This document shows positions 1-10,484 of a stretch of 64,000 bases of DNA, one piece after another. This stretch comes from an uncultured Pelagibacteraceae bacterium. GTDB taxonomy: Bacteria; Pseudomonadota; Alphaproteobacteria; Pelagibacterales; Pelagibacteraceae. The position numbers and the translations under genes are program-made. Numbering within the stretch: position 1 is the first letter of the stretch; each line of letters begins with the position of its first letter. Where the stretch lies: positions 1-64,000 of the forward strand of contig CACBIC010000002.1 in the NCBI GenBank assembly GCA_902539235.1, given 5' to 3'. Under the pieces are notes generated by a model, which searched no databases, was not told the DNA's origin, and saw only the letters and a program-made list of their open reading frames with translations.

Positions 1-267
1 ACACCTTCAACACCAAGCTCAGCATTTAAGATAGGAGAAAAAACTAATGATCCAGTATCAATGTATCTAAATGATATTTTTACTGTGCCTGTGAATTTAG
101 CTGGATTACCAGCCTTATCTCTACCTGCTGGATTGGACCAAAAAGGTTATCCACTTGGGTTACAATTGATAGGTAAAGCTTTAGATGAACAAAAAATTCT
201 TAATATTGGTTATGCATTTGAAAAAAATTGTGGTTATAAAAATGAAGTAAAAAAGTGGTGGTCATGA
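1..267 (+). CDS. gatA: Asp-tRNA(Asn)/Glu-tRNA(Gln) amidotransferase subunit A, C-terminal part (5' truncated by window edge)
   Basis: Frame open from base 1 ([44 protein letters not shown]...), amidase-family C-terminus, directly followed by gatB. Confidence 0.93.
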   Translation, partial: TPSTPSSAFKIGEKTNDPVSMYLNDIFTVPVNLAGLPALSLPAGLDQKGYPLGLQLIGKALDEQKILNIGYAFEKNCGYKNEVKKWWS

Positions 268-1733
268 GCAAAGAAAAATTTGATTATTTTATTAATGGTG
301 AGAAAGGTAAGTACGAAGTAGTTATAGGTTTAGAAGTTCATGCTCAAGTCCTTTCTAATTCAAAACTTTTTTCAGGCTCCTCAACTAAATTTGGCGCTGA
401 TCCTAATAAACAAGTAAGTTTAATTGACTCTGCTTTTCCCGGAATGCTACCAGTTATCAATGAGGAGTGTGTGAAACAAGCTGTAAGAACAGGCTTAGGT
501 TTAAATGCAAAAATAAATAATTATTCAGTTTTTGACAGAAAAAATTATTTTTATGCAGATCTTCCACAAGGCTACCAGATCTCCCAGTATAAAAATCCTA
601 TTGTTGGTGAAGGAAAGGTTTTATTAGATATGCCTTATGGGTCAAAAGAAATAGGTATTGAAAGACTTCATTTAGAACAGGATGCAGGTAAAAGTATCCA
701 TGATATGGATCCCTCAAGTACTTACGTTGATTTAAATCGTTCTGGAATTGCTTTAATGGAAATCGTTAGCAAACCTGATCTTCGTTCTCCCGATGAAGTA
801 AATGCATACATAAAAAAATTAAGAAGCATTATGAGATACTTGGGCACATGCGATGGTAACATGCAAGAAGGCTCATTAAGAGCAGATGTAAACGTATCAG
901 TAAGAAGGGTGGGTGATAAAAAATTTGGCACGAGATGTGAAATCAAAAATGTAAATTCAATTAAATTTATGCAAATGGCAATAGAATATGAGGCTAATAG
1001 ACAGGTTGAGTTGCTAGAGGAAGGAAAACAAATAGATCAAGAGACAAGATTGTTTGATACAAAAAAAAATGAAACAAGATCAATGAGATCAAAAGAAGAT
1101 GCTCACGACTATAGATACTTTCCAGATCCTGATCTTTTACCATTAAAACTTGAACAAAAGTTAATTGAAGATTTAAAAAAATCTTTGCCTGAGTTGCCAG
1201 ATAATAAGAAGGTAAGATTTATTCAAGAATATGGTCTTAACTCATATGAAGCAAACGTATTAGTTTCTGAAAAAGAAATCTCTGATTATTATGAGGAAGT
1301 TGCAAAATTATCTGATAAAAAACTTGCGGCTACATGGATGATGGGTGATTTGTTTGCGATGTTAAACGATAAGGGCCTTGATATTTCTAACTCACCAATT
1401 TCTGCAAAAAATTTTGCTGAGTTAGTACAATCAATTAAATCTGGAGAGATTTCAGGAAGAATAGCAAAAGAAGTTTTTGAAATTATGGTTGAGAGTGGTG
1501 ATAATCCAAAAAAAATTATAGAGTCAAAAGGGATGAAACAACAAAGCGATCCTAAAGAATTGGAAAAAATGATTAATGAAATACTATCAAAAAATAAAGA
1601 TAAAGTTGATCAATATAAAGCTGGAAAAGAAAAATTATTTGGTTTTTTTGTTGGACAAGTTATGAAATTATCTGGCGGGAAAGCAAACCCTCAATTGACA
1701 AATGAAATTCTAAAAAAGCTTTTAAAAGGCTAA
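264..1733 (+). CDS. gatB: Asp/Glu-tRNA amidotransferase subunit B
   Basis: [47 protein letters not shown] motifs; start set to the internal ATG at 264 that overlaps the gatA stop. Confidence 0.97.
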   Translation: MSKEKFDYFINGEKGKYEVVIGLEVHAQVLSNSKLFSGSSTKFGADPNKQVSLIDSAFPGMLPVINEECVKQAVRTGLGLNAKINNYSVFDRKNYFYADLPQGYQISQYKNPIVGEGKVLLDMPYGSKEIGIERLHLEQDAGKSIHDMDPSSTYVDLNRSGIALMEIVSKPDLRSPDEVNAYIKKLRSIMRYLGTCDGNMQEGSLRADVNVSVRRVGDKKFGTRCEIKNVNSIKFMQMAIEYEANRQVELLEEGKQIDQETRLFDTKKNETRSMRSKEDAHDYRYFPDPDLLPLKLEQKLIEDLKKSLPELPDNKKVRFIQEYGLNSYEANVLVSEKEISDYYEEVAKLSDKKLAATWMMGDLFAMLNDKGLDISNSPISAKNFAELVQSIKSGEISGRIAKEVFEIMVESGDNPKKIIESKGMKQQSDPKELEKMINEILSKNKDKVDQYKAGKEKLFGFFVGQVMKLSGGKANPQLTNEILKKLLKG

Positions 1734-1735
1734 TT

Positions 1736-2389
1736 ATGCCTAAAAAATTAGATTTAACCGAAAATCTTGAAAAATACATTATTGATCATTCAGAAGCTTT
1801 AACTGATGTTCAGAAACAGATAATCCAATATAATATAAGTCTCGGTGATCAACAGAGATTACAGATTTCAGTTTCCCAAGCACAATTTTTACAAACATTA
1901 ATTAAGATTTCTAATATCAAAAAAATTTTAGAAGTAGGAAGTTTCACGGGTTTTAGCGCCTTATCTATGGCTTTAGCCCTTCCATCTGATGGTCTACTAA
2001 TTAGTTTAGATAAAAATTCTGAATTTAGTATGAAAGCACAATATTTTTATGAAAAAGCGAATGAAAAAAAAATAAAGCAAATTATCAAACCTGCTATTGA
2101 GAGCTTAAAAGAATTAAAAGACTCAAGTCAAAAATTTGATTTGATTTTTATAGATGCTGATAAGGAAAATTACCTTAAATACTATGAAACATGTATAGAT
2201 CTTGTTAATAAAAATGGTCTTATTATTATAGATAATGTTTTATGGCACGGAGAAGTAATAGACAATACGAAAAATGATAAATTTACAAATATTATAAGAG
2301 AGTTTAACACACATATTAAGAAAGATAGCAGAATTATAAAAAATATTATTCCAATAGGTGACGGACTCACAATTTGTATTAAAAGATAA
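1736..2389 (+). CDS. class I SAM-dependent O-methyltransferase (caffeoyl-CoA O-methyltransferase-like)
   Basis: LEVGSFTGFSALSMALALP, FDLIFIDADKENYLKYYE, GLIIIDNVLWHGEV. Confidence 0.88.
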   Translation: MPKKLDLTENLEKYIIDHSEALTDVQKQIIQYNISLGDQQRLQISVSQAQFLQTLIKISNIKKILEVGSFTGFSALSMALALPSDGLLISLDKNSEFSMKAQYFYEKANEKKIKQIIKPAIESLKELKDSSQKFDLIFIDADKENYLKYYETCIDLVNKNGLIIIDNVLWHGEVIDNTKNDKFTNIIREFNTHIKKDSRIIKNIIPIGDGLTICIKR

Positions 2390-3294
2390 TGTATACAATT
2401 TTTGGTTTTTATAAGTTTAAAAAGATAAAATTTCTGAAAAAATATAAATCTTTTTTGCAAAAAGAAATTTCTAAAAACAATGTTAGGGGCACAATAATTT
2501 TATCAGCAGAGGGTATAAATGGAACAATTGCAGGTAAAAAAGATAATATAAGCAAAATAATAAAGATTATAAAAAGAAAATTTCGGTTGAAGGATTTTGA
2601 TAGTAAGAATATGTCTCATAGTCATTTTCAACCGTTTCACAAGGGTAAAATAAAAATTAAAAATGAAGTCGTTCCATTAGGTTTAAAAATAAACCCAAAT
2701 AATAAAAAACTTAATAGATATGTTTCTGGAAAATCATGGAATAAACTTATTTCAAATAAAGAAACTTTAGTTATAGATGCTAGAAAACCATTTGAATATG
2801 ATGTGGGCACCTTTAAAAATTCTATAAATCCAAATATTCAAAATTTTAGAGATTTCCCAAAATTTTTGAAAAAAATTGATAAAAGCAAACCTGTAGCAAT
2901 GTTTTGTACTGGAGGAATTAGGTGTGAAAAGGCTTCTATATTTTTAACAAGAAAAGGTTTTAAAAATGTTTTTCAGTTAAAAGGAGGAATACTAAATTAT
3001 TTAAACAAAACTGAAAAAAAAGATAGCTTGTGGCAGGGAGAGTGTTTTGTTTTTGATAATAGGGTATCTCTTAAACATAAATTAAAACAAGGAACTTATT
3101 CTGTATGCAGTGGATGTCGAATGCCTTTTTCAATAAAAGATAAAAAATCTTACAAATATGAAGAAGGTGTTTCATGCCCAAGGTGTTATGACACACTCTC
3201 TAATTCACAAAAAACAAGATTTCGTATGAGGCAAAATCAAATTAATCTTGCTAAAAAAGCTGGAAGAAAGCATAAGTTTCAAAAGGAATTTTAA
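2389..3294 (+). CDS. trhO: rhodanese-related sulfurtransferase / tRNA uridine(34) hydroxylase (YceA/TrhO family)
   Basis: N-terminal acylphosphatase-like region, rhodanese CTGGIRCEKAS loop, C-terminal Cys-rich region. Confidence 0.88.
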   Translation: MYTIFGFYKFKKIKFLKKYKSFLQKEISKNNVRGTIILSAEGINGTIAGKKDNISKIIKIIKRKFRLKDFDSKNMSHSHFQPFHKGKIKIKNEVVPLGLKINPNNKKLNRYVSGKSWNKLISNKETLVIDARKPFEYDVGTFKNSINPNIQNFRDFPKFLKKIDKSKPVAMFCTGGIRCEKASIFLTRKGFKNVFQLKGGILNYLNKTEKKDSLWQGECFVFDNRVSLKHKLKQGTYSVCSGCRMPFSIKDKKSYKYEEGVSCPRCYDTLSNSQKTRFRMRQNQINLAKKAGRKHKFQKEF

Positions 3295-3296
3295 TT

Positions 3297-4658
3297 ATGG
3301 ATTTGACTAAAGGTTCAATTTGGCAACTACTAAGAAAAGTTACTATACCTGCAAGTACAGGATCGCTCTTTCAAACTTTTTATAATCTTGTCGATACTTA
3401 TTTTGCCGGAAGAATTTCACCAGAAGCGTTAGCTGCAATTGCAAAATCATGGCCAATTTACTTTATAGCAATAGCTGTGGCGGTTGGTATTGGAGCCGGA
3501 ACTACAGCTCTCATCAGTAATTCAATTGGAGCCAAAGAGGAGAGGAAAGCATCAATGTATGTTGCTCAGTCAATAGTATTAGCAATTGTAATTTCAATTT
3601 TCGTAACTTTATTTGGCTTAAATTTTTCTGATGAACTTTTAAGGATTATGGGCTCTACTGAAGAAAGTATAATTTTAACACGTGAATACTTAGATATTAT
3701 TTTTTTTGGTGCTATCATTGTATTAGTTCAATTATCTTTGAATGGAACTTTAAATGCTCAAGGCGATACCAAAAGTTATAGGAATGTTTTAATTTTTACC
3801 TTTTTCTTAAATATTTTTTTAAATCCTTTATTTATTTTTGGCTATGGGTTCATACCAGCATTTGGAATTGCTGGTTTAGCAATCGCTACTCTAGTTTCCC
3901 AGTGTATTGGTTTAATTTACTTAGCCAATAAAGTTTATTGCTGTAAACTAAAAAAATTCCTTTATTTAGAATGTTTCAAACCAAAAATTGATTATTTAAG
4001 TTTGCTCTTTAAGCAATCAGTGCCAATAATGTTTACTATGTTGATGATAATGTTTGGAGTATTCAATATTTTCTATTTTGTTGGTCAGTTTGGAGAATTA
4101 GCTACAGCGGGTTATGGCACTGCTGTAAGAATTGAACAAGTTTTATTGTTGCCAGTCATAGGTTTAAATACCGCTGTTTTGTCTATTGCTGGTCAAAATT
4201 TCGGGGCAAAAATGTATTTTAGAGTGAAAGAGGTATATGGAAAAGCTTTGATGTTTGGCTCTGGATTTATGGTATTAGCGGGTATATTCGTTTACTTAAC
4301 CTCAGAAATTATAATTTCTTTTTTCACTAATGATTTAGAAGTCATCCGCAGAGGGGCACTTTACTTGCAGGTAGCAGCTTTAATTGGACCAGTTTATCCG
4401 GTTTTCTTTATTACATCTGCTTTATTTCAAGCACTCAAAAGACCTATTTATAGTTTGTATATGACAATACTTAGATTAACATTAATACCATTTATGTCGT
4501 TATGGTACGTCATAAATATTAAAAATGGTGAATATCAAGATATTTTCTATACGATTTTAGTAACTAATTGGATGATGGGATTAGTTGTATTAACTTTTGT
4601 GCCATTCTTTTTAAAGAGAGTATTTAGGATCTCTTTGAAAAAATTACTTGTATTCTAG
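3297..4658 (+). CDS. MATE family efflux transporter
   Basis: Polytopic protein with MatE-like repeats (VTIPASTGSLFQTFYNLVDTYFAGRISPEALAAIA). Confidence 0.9.
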   Translation: MDLTKGSIWQLLRKVTIPASTGSLFQTFYNLVDTYFAGRISPEALAAIAKSWPIYFIAIAVAVGIGAGTTALISNSIGAKEERKASMYVAQSIVLAIVISIFVTLFGLNFSDELLRIMGSTEESIILTREYLDIIFFGAIIVLVQLSLNGTLNAQGDTKSYRNVLIFTFFLNIFLNPLFIFGYGFIPAFGIAGLAIATLVSQCIGLIYLANKVYCCKLKKFLYLECFKPKIDYLSLLFKQSVPIMFTMLMIMFGVFNIFYFVGQFGELATAGYGTAVRIEQVLLLPVIGLNTAVLSIAGQNFGAKMYFRVKEVYGKALMFGSGFMVLAGIFVYLTSEIIISFFTNDLEVIRRGALYLQVAALIGPVYPVFFITSALFQALKRPIYSLYMTILRLTLIPFMSLWYVINIKNGEYQDIFYTILVTNWMMGLVVLTFVPFFLKRVFRISLKKLLVF

Positions 4659-5378
4659 TTTATTTTCCAATTTTCTTACAAAATAAGATACTACTAGGAT
4701 TAGTACTAAGTACTCTAGAATTAAAAAAGTATAAATTTCCAAAGGCCTATAGGTAGTGGTGACTAGCTCATTGGCTTTTCTTGTTAAATCTCCTATACCT
4801 ATAATTGATACCAGAGAAGACATTTTCAAAACATAAACAAATTGATTTCCCATAGCTGGTAACACTACTTTTATCGCTTGTGGAAGAATCACAAGTCTCA
4901 TTTTTCGCCAAAAATCCATTCCGAGTGACTCAGAGACTTCGTGTTGACCTTTCGGAATAGAATTAATCCCAGCTCTAAAAATTTCTGCTTGAAACGCACT
5001 CTCACTAATGGTCAATGCTATTATTCCAGAAACAAATGGCGAGAAACTTACTCCAATCATGATTGGAAGGCCATAATAAATCCAAAGAATTAAAACTAAT
5101 AAAGGGATGGCTCTAACAATTTCTACATATGTTATGTTAAAATATGTTAAAAATTTATTATTTGATAATGAAGGTAGAGCAACTATCAAACCAATAATCA
5201 TTGCTAAAATTATTGAAACTACTGAAATATAAATAGTAGTTGTAATTCCGCTAATTAAAAATTTTAGATTGGTTAAACCATCTATATTTTCTGGACTTAG
5301 AATATACCAACCCCATTCATAGTTTGAACTACATCCTTGAAGTAAAAATAGAACAGAAATTATTTTTAAAAATTTCAC
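4644..5378 (-). CDS. polar amino-acid ABC transporter permease
   Basis: GITTTIYISVVSIILAMIIGLIVAL and ESLGMDFWRKMRLVILPQAIKVVLPAMGNQFVYVLKMSSLVS (EAA loop). Confidence 0.92.
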   Translation of the reverse strand: MKFLKIISVLFLLQGCSSNYEWGWYILSPENIDGLTNLKFLISGITTTIYISVVSIILAMIIGLIVALPSLSNNKFLTYFNITYVEIVRAIPLLVLILWIYYGLPIMIGVSFSPFVSGIIALTISESAFQAEIFRAGINSIPKGQHEVSESLGMDFWRKMRLVILPQAIKVVLPAMGNQFVYVLKMSSLVSIIGIGDLTRKANELVTTTYRPLEIYTFLILEYLVLILVVSYFVRKLENKLEYK

Positions 5379-5419
5379 AAATTCACTATATTTGTAAATG
5401 GAAGGTATTGAAACTTAAA

Positions 5420-6190
5420 TTACAAGCTTTTTAGATCGTACTTAGCTAGTAACGTTTTAAAAAATCCAGATGATTGTTTTTTCTTAATCCAATTGCTGAC
5501 GTATTCATTCCAAACTTTGTCTCCTTTTGGAACCATCATCGCTAAAAATGCTGGATTTTTTCCTCCATCAGGAACTATGGCCAATTGAGGATATTTAATA
5601 ACTAATTTGTTTGCTTCTGTCGAGCTTGTGATATTTCCATCAGCTCTTCCTGCTAAAACTTCTTGGAAATCTCTTGCAGGAGCTTCAACCGATTGAAGTT
5701 TTGATTTTGGAAAAAATTCTTTCGCTTTTTCCTCTTGAGATGTACCTAACGTTGTAGCTATTGTAACATTACTACTGTTCAAAGATTCCCAAGTTGAAAA
5801 CTTTTTTAAATTCTTTTTTAAAACAAGTGGGACAGTTGCATACTTGTAATACGTAGCGGTAAACCCAGCTACTTCTGCTCTTTTTGGTGTTTTGGTTACA
5901 CTTGTCGATATATCGTATCTATCAGCTGTTATTCCTGCAACAATAGTTTTCCACTCTGCAGGCACAAATTTCACTTTCACGCCTAAATCTTTAGCTAGCT
6001 CATTCATCACATCAATATCAAATCCTTTGTACTTGTTAGTTTTTGGATCTTTCATTGACATTGGATCCCAGTCTCCTGTTGTGCCAACTCTTAACTCTCC
6101 ACTTTTTTTGATTGAGTCTAGTTTAGATGCTGCTTGAGCACTTGTTGTTAGAAGTAATACTAATAATATTGAAAAAATTTTTTTAATCAC
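5420..6190 (-). CDS. amino-acid-type ABC transporter substrate-binding protein (SBP family 3)
   Basis: Signal peptide; [49 protein letters not shown]. Confidence 0.92.
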   Translation of the reverse strand: MIKKIFSILLVLLLTTSAQAASKLDSIKKSGELRVGTTGDWDPMSMKDPKTNKYKGFDIDVMNELAKDLGVKVKFVPAEWKTIVAGITADRYDISTSVTKTPKRAEVAGFTATYYKYATVPLVLKKNLKKFSTWESLNSSNVTIATTLGTSQEEKAKEFFPKSKLQSVEAPARDFQEVLAGRADGNITSSTEANKLVIKYPQLAIVPDGGKNPAFLAMMVPKGDKVWNEYVSNWIKKKQSSGFFKTLLAKYDLKSL

Positions 6191-6265
6191 ATTATGTTAT
6201 TAGCTAATCTCTCTCTTTTTTTCGATTTGCAATTTGACCCACTTTAATAATCTTTTGAAAAGGGG

Positions 6266-6295
6266 TTGACTGAAAGGCAGTTTATCAGCTATAAA
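6266..6295 (+). promoter_or_regulatory. candidate sigma70 promoter for umuDC (TTGACT - 18 nt - TATAAA)
   Basis: Hexamers read directly; the LexA-box candidate lies just downstream. Confidence 0.55.
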
Positions 6296-6310
6296 GAACA
6301 AAACAAGAAC
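6296..6310 (+). promoter_or_regulatory. LexA/SOS box, alphaproteobacterial type GAAC-N7-GAAC
   Basis: GAAC AAAACAA GAAC, 5 nt upstream of the umuD ATG. Confidence 0.8.
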
Positions 6311-6314
6311 ATTT

Positions 6315-6710
6315 ATGAAGTTAACAATACCTTATTATTTACACAAAGTAGGAGCTGGCTTTCCTTCTCCAGCAACCGATTACATTGAAGATGATATAGA
6401 TTTAAACTCTCATCTAATAACAAATGCACCAGCTACTTTCATTATAAGAGTGCAGGGCAAATCTATGACTAATGTCGGTATATATGATGGAGATCTATTA
6501 ATAGTGGATAAAAGCTTAAATCCAAAAAATTTCTCCACTGTTATAGCAAATATCAACGAAGAACTTGTAGTCAAAACTCTGATTAAAAGTAAGGGTAACA
6601 ATTACTTAACATCAGGCTCAAAAAACACATCAGATCGAATTAATTTAACAGATAATCCAGAAATAATAATTTGGGGAGTAGTAACATATGTCATACACAA
6701 ACAGCAGTAG
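6315..6710 (+). CDS. umuD: UmuD-like self-cleaving SOS protein (LexA/S24 family)
   Basis: [11 protein letters not shown] cleavage-site context, [22 protein letters not shown] catalytic Ser region, adjacent umuC. Confidence 0.93.
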   Translation: MKLTIPYYLHKVGAGFPSPATDYIEDDIDLNSHLITNAPATFIIRVQGKSMTNVGIYDGDLLIVDKSLNPKNFSTVIANINEELVVKTLIKSKGNNYLTSGSKNTSDRINLTDNPEIIIWGVVTYVIHKQQ

Positions 6711-7965
6711 AAAAAAAGTTGCATTAATTGACTGTAATTCATTTTATGTTTCTTGCGAAAGATTATTTAATCCTAAAATACAAAATGTACCAGTCGTAGT
6801 GCTATCTAATAATGATGGATGTGTAATATCAAGATCTACTGAAGCAAAAAAACTTGGAATAAGAATGGGAGAACCATATTTTAAAGTTAAAGATTTAGTT
6901 AAAAAGAACAACGTTCAGATATTTTCTTCAAACTACGCACTATATGGAGACCTTTCTAGACGAGTGATGAAAGTTTTAAAAGGTTTTACTGATAAAATTG
7001 AAATCTATTCTATAGACGAAGCATTTTTAGATTTATCGCATATCAAAGAAGAACAAGTTGAAGAATATGGAAAACAAATAAGAGAAAGAGTTTTAAAATG
7101 GACAGGAATACCAACGAGTGTAGGAATTTCAAATACAAAAACTTTAAGCAAAGTTGCAAATCATATAGCTAAAAAAAATAAAGCAGGAGTAATATTTTTA
7201 AAAGAAAATATTGATAATATACTAAAAGATTTTGATATTGCTGACGTATGGGGTGTCGGAAGACAGTTATCAAAGTTATATATTAAAAATGGAATAGACA
7301 ATGCTTATAAGCTAAAAAATATTTCAAACACATGGGTTAAGAAAAGTACAAATGTTTTGGGTGCAAAAACAGTAATGGAGTTAAGAGGAATTCCTTGTAT
7401 AGATTTAGAAACTGAGGAAACAAGAAGAAAAAGCTGTTGCGTATCAAGATCGTTTGGCAAAAAAGTAGAGAGTTTAGATAAATTAAAAGAGTCTATAACT
7501 ACTCATTGTTTAAATGCGGCGGAAAAAATAAGAACAGATAAACAAACTACCAGAGCAGTTACTATATTTATAAGAACAAGTCCATTTGATAAAAATAGAA
7601 AATACTATTCAAATTCTATTACTATTGAATTGCCGGTGGCGACCAATAACAGCATTGAACTTGTAAAAACTGCAATTAGTGGACTGAGAAAGATTTATAA
7701 ATATGGTTATTTCTACCAAAAAGCTGGAGTCATTTTATCTAAGCTTAGAGACGCTTCTGAGAAAGAACTAAATTTATTAGCACCAATTTTAGAGAAAAAA
7801 TCTCAACCATTAATGAGAGCAATTGATTTTACCAATGCAAAATATGGTCGAAATGCAATCAGTATAGCTCAAGCTGGTATAAGTAACGATTGGAAAATGA
7901 GAAGAGAACATTCATCAAGAATAGATACAGCTTCATTTGACTTCTTGCCTAAAATAAATATATAA
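6688..7965 (+). CDS. umuC: DNA polymerase V catalytic subunit UmuC (Y-family)
   Basis: [49 protein letters not shown]. Confidence 0.96.
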   Translation: MSYTNSSRKKVALIDCNSFYVSCERLFNPKIQNVPVVVLSNNDGCVISRSTEAKKLGIRMGEPYFKVKDLVKKNNVQIFSSNYALYGDLSRRVMKVLKGFTDKIEIYSIDEAFLDLSHIKEEQVEEYGKQIRERVLKWTGIPTSVGISNTKTLSKVANHIAKKNKAGVIFLKENIDNILKDFDIADVWGVGRQLSKLYIKNGIDNAYKLKNISNTWVKKSTNVLGAKTVMELRGIPCIDLETEETRRKSCCVSRSFGKKVESLDKLKESITTHCLNAAEKIRTDKQTTRAVTIFIRTSPFDKNRKYYSNSITIELPVATNNSIELVKTAISGLRKIYKYGYFYQKAGVILSKLRDASEKELNLLAPILEKKSQPLMRAIDFTNAKYGRNAISIAQAGISNDWKMRREHSSRIDTASFDFLPKINI

Positions 7966-8038
7966 TTTGTATCAGGGGTGTCATAAAGGCTGAGATCATA
8001 CCCAAAGAACCTGACCGGTAATTCAGTGAGGGACAAAT
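7965..8038 (+). ncRNA. TPP riboswitch (THI element)
   Basis: Canonical core strings CAGGGGTG...GGCTGAGA...ACCC..GAACCTGA...CGGTAATTCAG.GAGGGA; closing helix ATTTGT/ACAAAT. Confidence 0.95.
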
Positions 8039-9488
8039 GAAAGATATATACCTATCAACACAAACAACACTAATTGTTACTCTAGTGGTAGGATTTTTTT
8101 TTATCGCTTTAGGCTATATAAATTTAAAAAAGATTTCAGATAATAAGAGCCACATAATTGGTGACAGAAATGAGAATATTTTTTCATTAACAACGAGTTT
8201 ATCAGCATCTGCTCTGGGAGCTTGGATATTATTTGGACCAGCTTCAGCTGCTACCTGGGGAGGAATAGGGGCAGTAATTGGATATGCCATAGGTACGGCT
8301 GCACCTATGTTATTTTTATTAAATTTCGGACCAAAAATAAGGAGAGAATTTCCAAACGGGATGTCTTTAACTGAGTTTGTAAAAAGAAGATTTGGTACTG
8401 GAATTTTAAAGATAATATTAATCTTAATTCTGTTTTATTTAACAATTTTCTTGATAGCCGAAGTGACAGCAATTGCTTTTTTATTAAATTTAATCTCAAA
8501 AACACCTTTATGGATAACATCTGGATTAACTTTAATTGTATGTCTTTTGTATATATTAAGAGGTGGATTTAAGCTTTCAATTATTACTGATAAATATCAA
8601 TTTATAATAGTCTTAATCATAATATTCTTTTCTATATTTTTAATTTTAGGAAACCTAGAAATAAGCAGTTATGAGTTGATCAAAAAAAATTCTGCAAAAC
8701 TTATAAGTAAAAATTATATTCCAAATTATACTGCTGGTCTGACATTTTTTATTGCTGTAGCAGCAACAAATTTATTTCATCAGGGTAATTGGCAACGTGT
8801 ATTTGCTGCAAAAAATAATATTATCTTAAAAAAAAGTTTAATTTACTCATCAATTATTTCTTTTTTGATTGTTTTATGGATGGGCTACACAGGTCTTATA
8901 TCTTTTTCACTCGATCCCAAAATAAAACCTGATTTAGCTTTTTTTAAAATAATGTTAATTAATGATAATGTTTTAGTAATTGTTTCTATTTTAATTTTAG
9001 CCCTAGCTTTAACATTAAGTACAATAGATACATTAATAAATGCTATTTCAAGCCTAATAATTGTTGACGGAAAAGAAATAAATAAATTTTTAAGCGGCAA
9101 AGAAATAAAAGACAAATGCAATAAATTAATTTTGTTTTTATGCGTGATTGTTTTTATTTTTGCTTCTAAGGGTTACAGTATATTATATTTATTCTTATTT
9201 GCAGACCTATTATGTTGTGCTGCAGTTGTAACAATATTCTATGGTTTTTTTAAGAAAAAAATTAATACAAGATTATCTTTGGTATCAATTATTCTTGGTT
9301 TAAGCTCAGGTTTATTATTTTTTCCAAGTCAGAATTTTCAATCAAGTCTTTTAGTAGGTAATATTATGTCTATAGAAAATTTTAGTCCGATTATCACATC
9401 AAACTTACTATTTATTTCATTTATTGTAGCTTTAATTGCACCACTTGTAGTAATTACGTCTTACTCTTTACGTAACTCATTAAGATAA
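8037..9488 (+). CDS. thiV: sodium:solute symporter family protein, candidate thiamin-precursor (HMP) transporter
   Basis: SSS-type polytopic protein directly under TPP riboswitch control; matches the published SAR11 thiV context. Confidence 0.8.
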   Translation: MKDIYLSTQTTLIVTLVVGFFFIALGYINLKKISDNKSHIIGDRNENIFSLTTSLSASALGAWILFGPASAATWGGIGAVIGYAIGTAAPMLFLLNFGPKIRREFPNGMSLTEFVKRRFGTGILKIILILILFYLTIFLIAEVTAIAFLLNLISKTPLWITSGLTLIVCLLYILRGGFKLSIITDKYQFIIVLIIIFFSIFLILGNLEISSYELIKKNSAKLISKNYIPNYTAGLTFFIAVAATNLFHQGNWQRVFAAKNNIILKKSLIYSSIISFLIVLWMGYTGLISFSLDPKIKPDLAFFKIMLINDNVLVIVSILILALALTLSTIDTLINAISSLIIVDGKEINKFLSGKEIKDKCNKLILFLCVIVFIFASKGYSILYLFLFADLLCCAAVVTIFYGFFKKKINTRLSLVSIILGLSSGLLFFPSQNFQSSLLVGNIMSIENFSPIITSNLLFISFIVALIAPLVVITSYSLRNSLR

Positions 9489-10333
9489 ATTGATACAGCT
9501 ATCCAGATTATTACAAAACCAAAAAACTTTTCTAATGTTAAAATTTCACCAAAATAAGTCACTCCCAAAAGAAATTGTGATGTTGGAGTTAAAAATAAAA
9601 TCATACTAGCTGGACCAATACCAATAATTTTAAAACCTAAAGTGTAAAAAAAGAGAGGTACTAAAGTCATAAAACCAGACCAAAATAAATAAAAAGATAA
9701 CAGAGGTGTCTTATATGAAAAAATATTTAAGTTTAAATTTATTAAATAAATAAACAATACAATTGCTATAGGAGAAATGAGCAATGTTTCAATTAGCAGA
9801 CCAATATCTGATGAAACTTTAATTTTTTTTCTTATTAATCCGTAAAAACTAAAAGTTATTGCTACAGTTAAACCAATCCAAGGTAACTCACCTAATTTTA
9901 GCAAAAAGTAGAATAATGAAATTACAACTAAGATTATAGCTATTAGTTGATTTTTATTAAGTTTTTCTCCCAAAAATATTCTTCCTAAAAAGACGCTTAT
10001 TATTGGATAGATATAATATCCCAAACTTGAGTCTAATAATTTATTTACACTTACAGCATAAAGCCATGTTCCCCAATTTATACTTACTAATAAACCTGAC
10101 AAAAAAAGTAATAATTGGTTTTTTCTTTTTTTGAAAATTTTAATAAATTCTGGCCATTTTTTATAAAAACTTGTTGTAAAAATTAAAAGAACTGCGGTCC
10201 AAATAGTCCTGTGAACAGTTAATTCAATAAATGAAGCAAAAGACACAAATTTGAAAAAAATCGTCCCAACGACACCCCACCAAAGAGATGCAAAAGCGGC
10301 ATAAAAAATTCCTGATAATTGTTTTTGTTGCAT
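9461..10333 (-). CDS. rarD: EamA/RarD family transporter
   Basis: 10-TM DMT architecture; GIFYAAFASLWWGVVGTIFFK, NWGTWLYAVSVNKLLDSSLGYYIYP. Confidence 0.85.
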   Translation of the reverse strand: MQQKQLSGIFYAAFASLWWGVVGTIFFKFVSFASFIELTVHRTIWTAVLLIFTTSFYKKWPEFIKIFKKRKNQLLLFLSGLLVSINWGTWLYAVSVNKLLDSSLGYYIYPIISVFLGRIFLGEKLNKNQLIAIILVVISLFYFLLKLGELPWIGLTVAITFSFYGLIRKKIKVSSDIGLLIETLLISPIAIVLFIYLINLNLNIFSYKTPLLSFYLFWSGFMTLVPLFFYTLGFKIIGIGPASMILFLTPTSQFLLGVTYFGEILTLEKFFGFVIIWIAVSIYLNELRKE

Positions 10334-10388
10334 TACAAATTTGGTGCAATATAAGTTAATTTTCTTTATAAAGATACGTAAAGCTTGT

Positions 10389-10483
10389 GGTGAGATGGGT
10401 GAGTTGGTTTAAACCAGGAGTTTGCTAAACTTCCGTAGTATTTAACTATGCTACCGAGGGTTCGAATCCCTCTCTCACCGCCA
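10389..10483 (+). tRNA. tRNA-Ser (anticodon GCT), CCA encoded
   Basis: Acceptor GGTGAGA/TCTCACC, anticodon loop TTGCTAA, long variable arm, GGTTCGAATCC T arm. Confidence 0.95.
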
Positions 10484-10484
10484 T

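Noticed and set aside
5892-6137. 81-aa plus-strand ORF opposite the amino-acid SBP
   Set aside because: Antisense to a well-supported CDS with signal peptide and SBP motifs.
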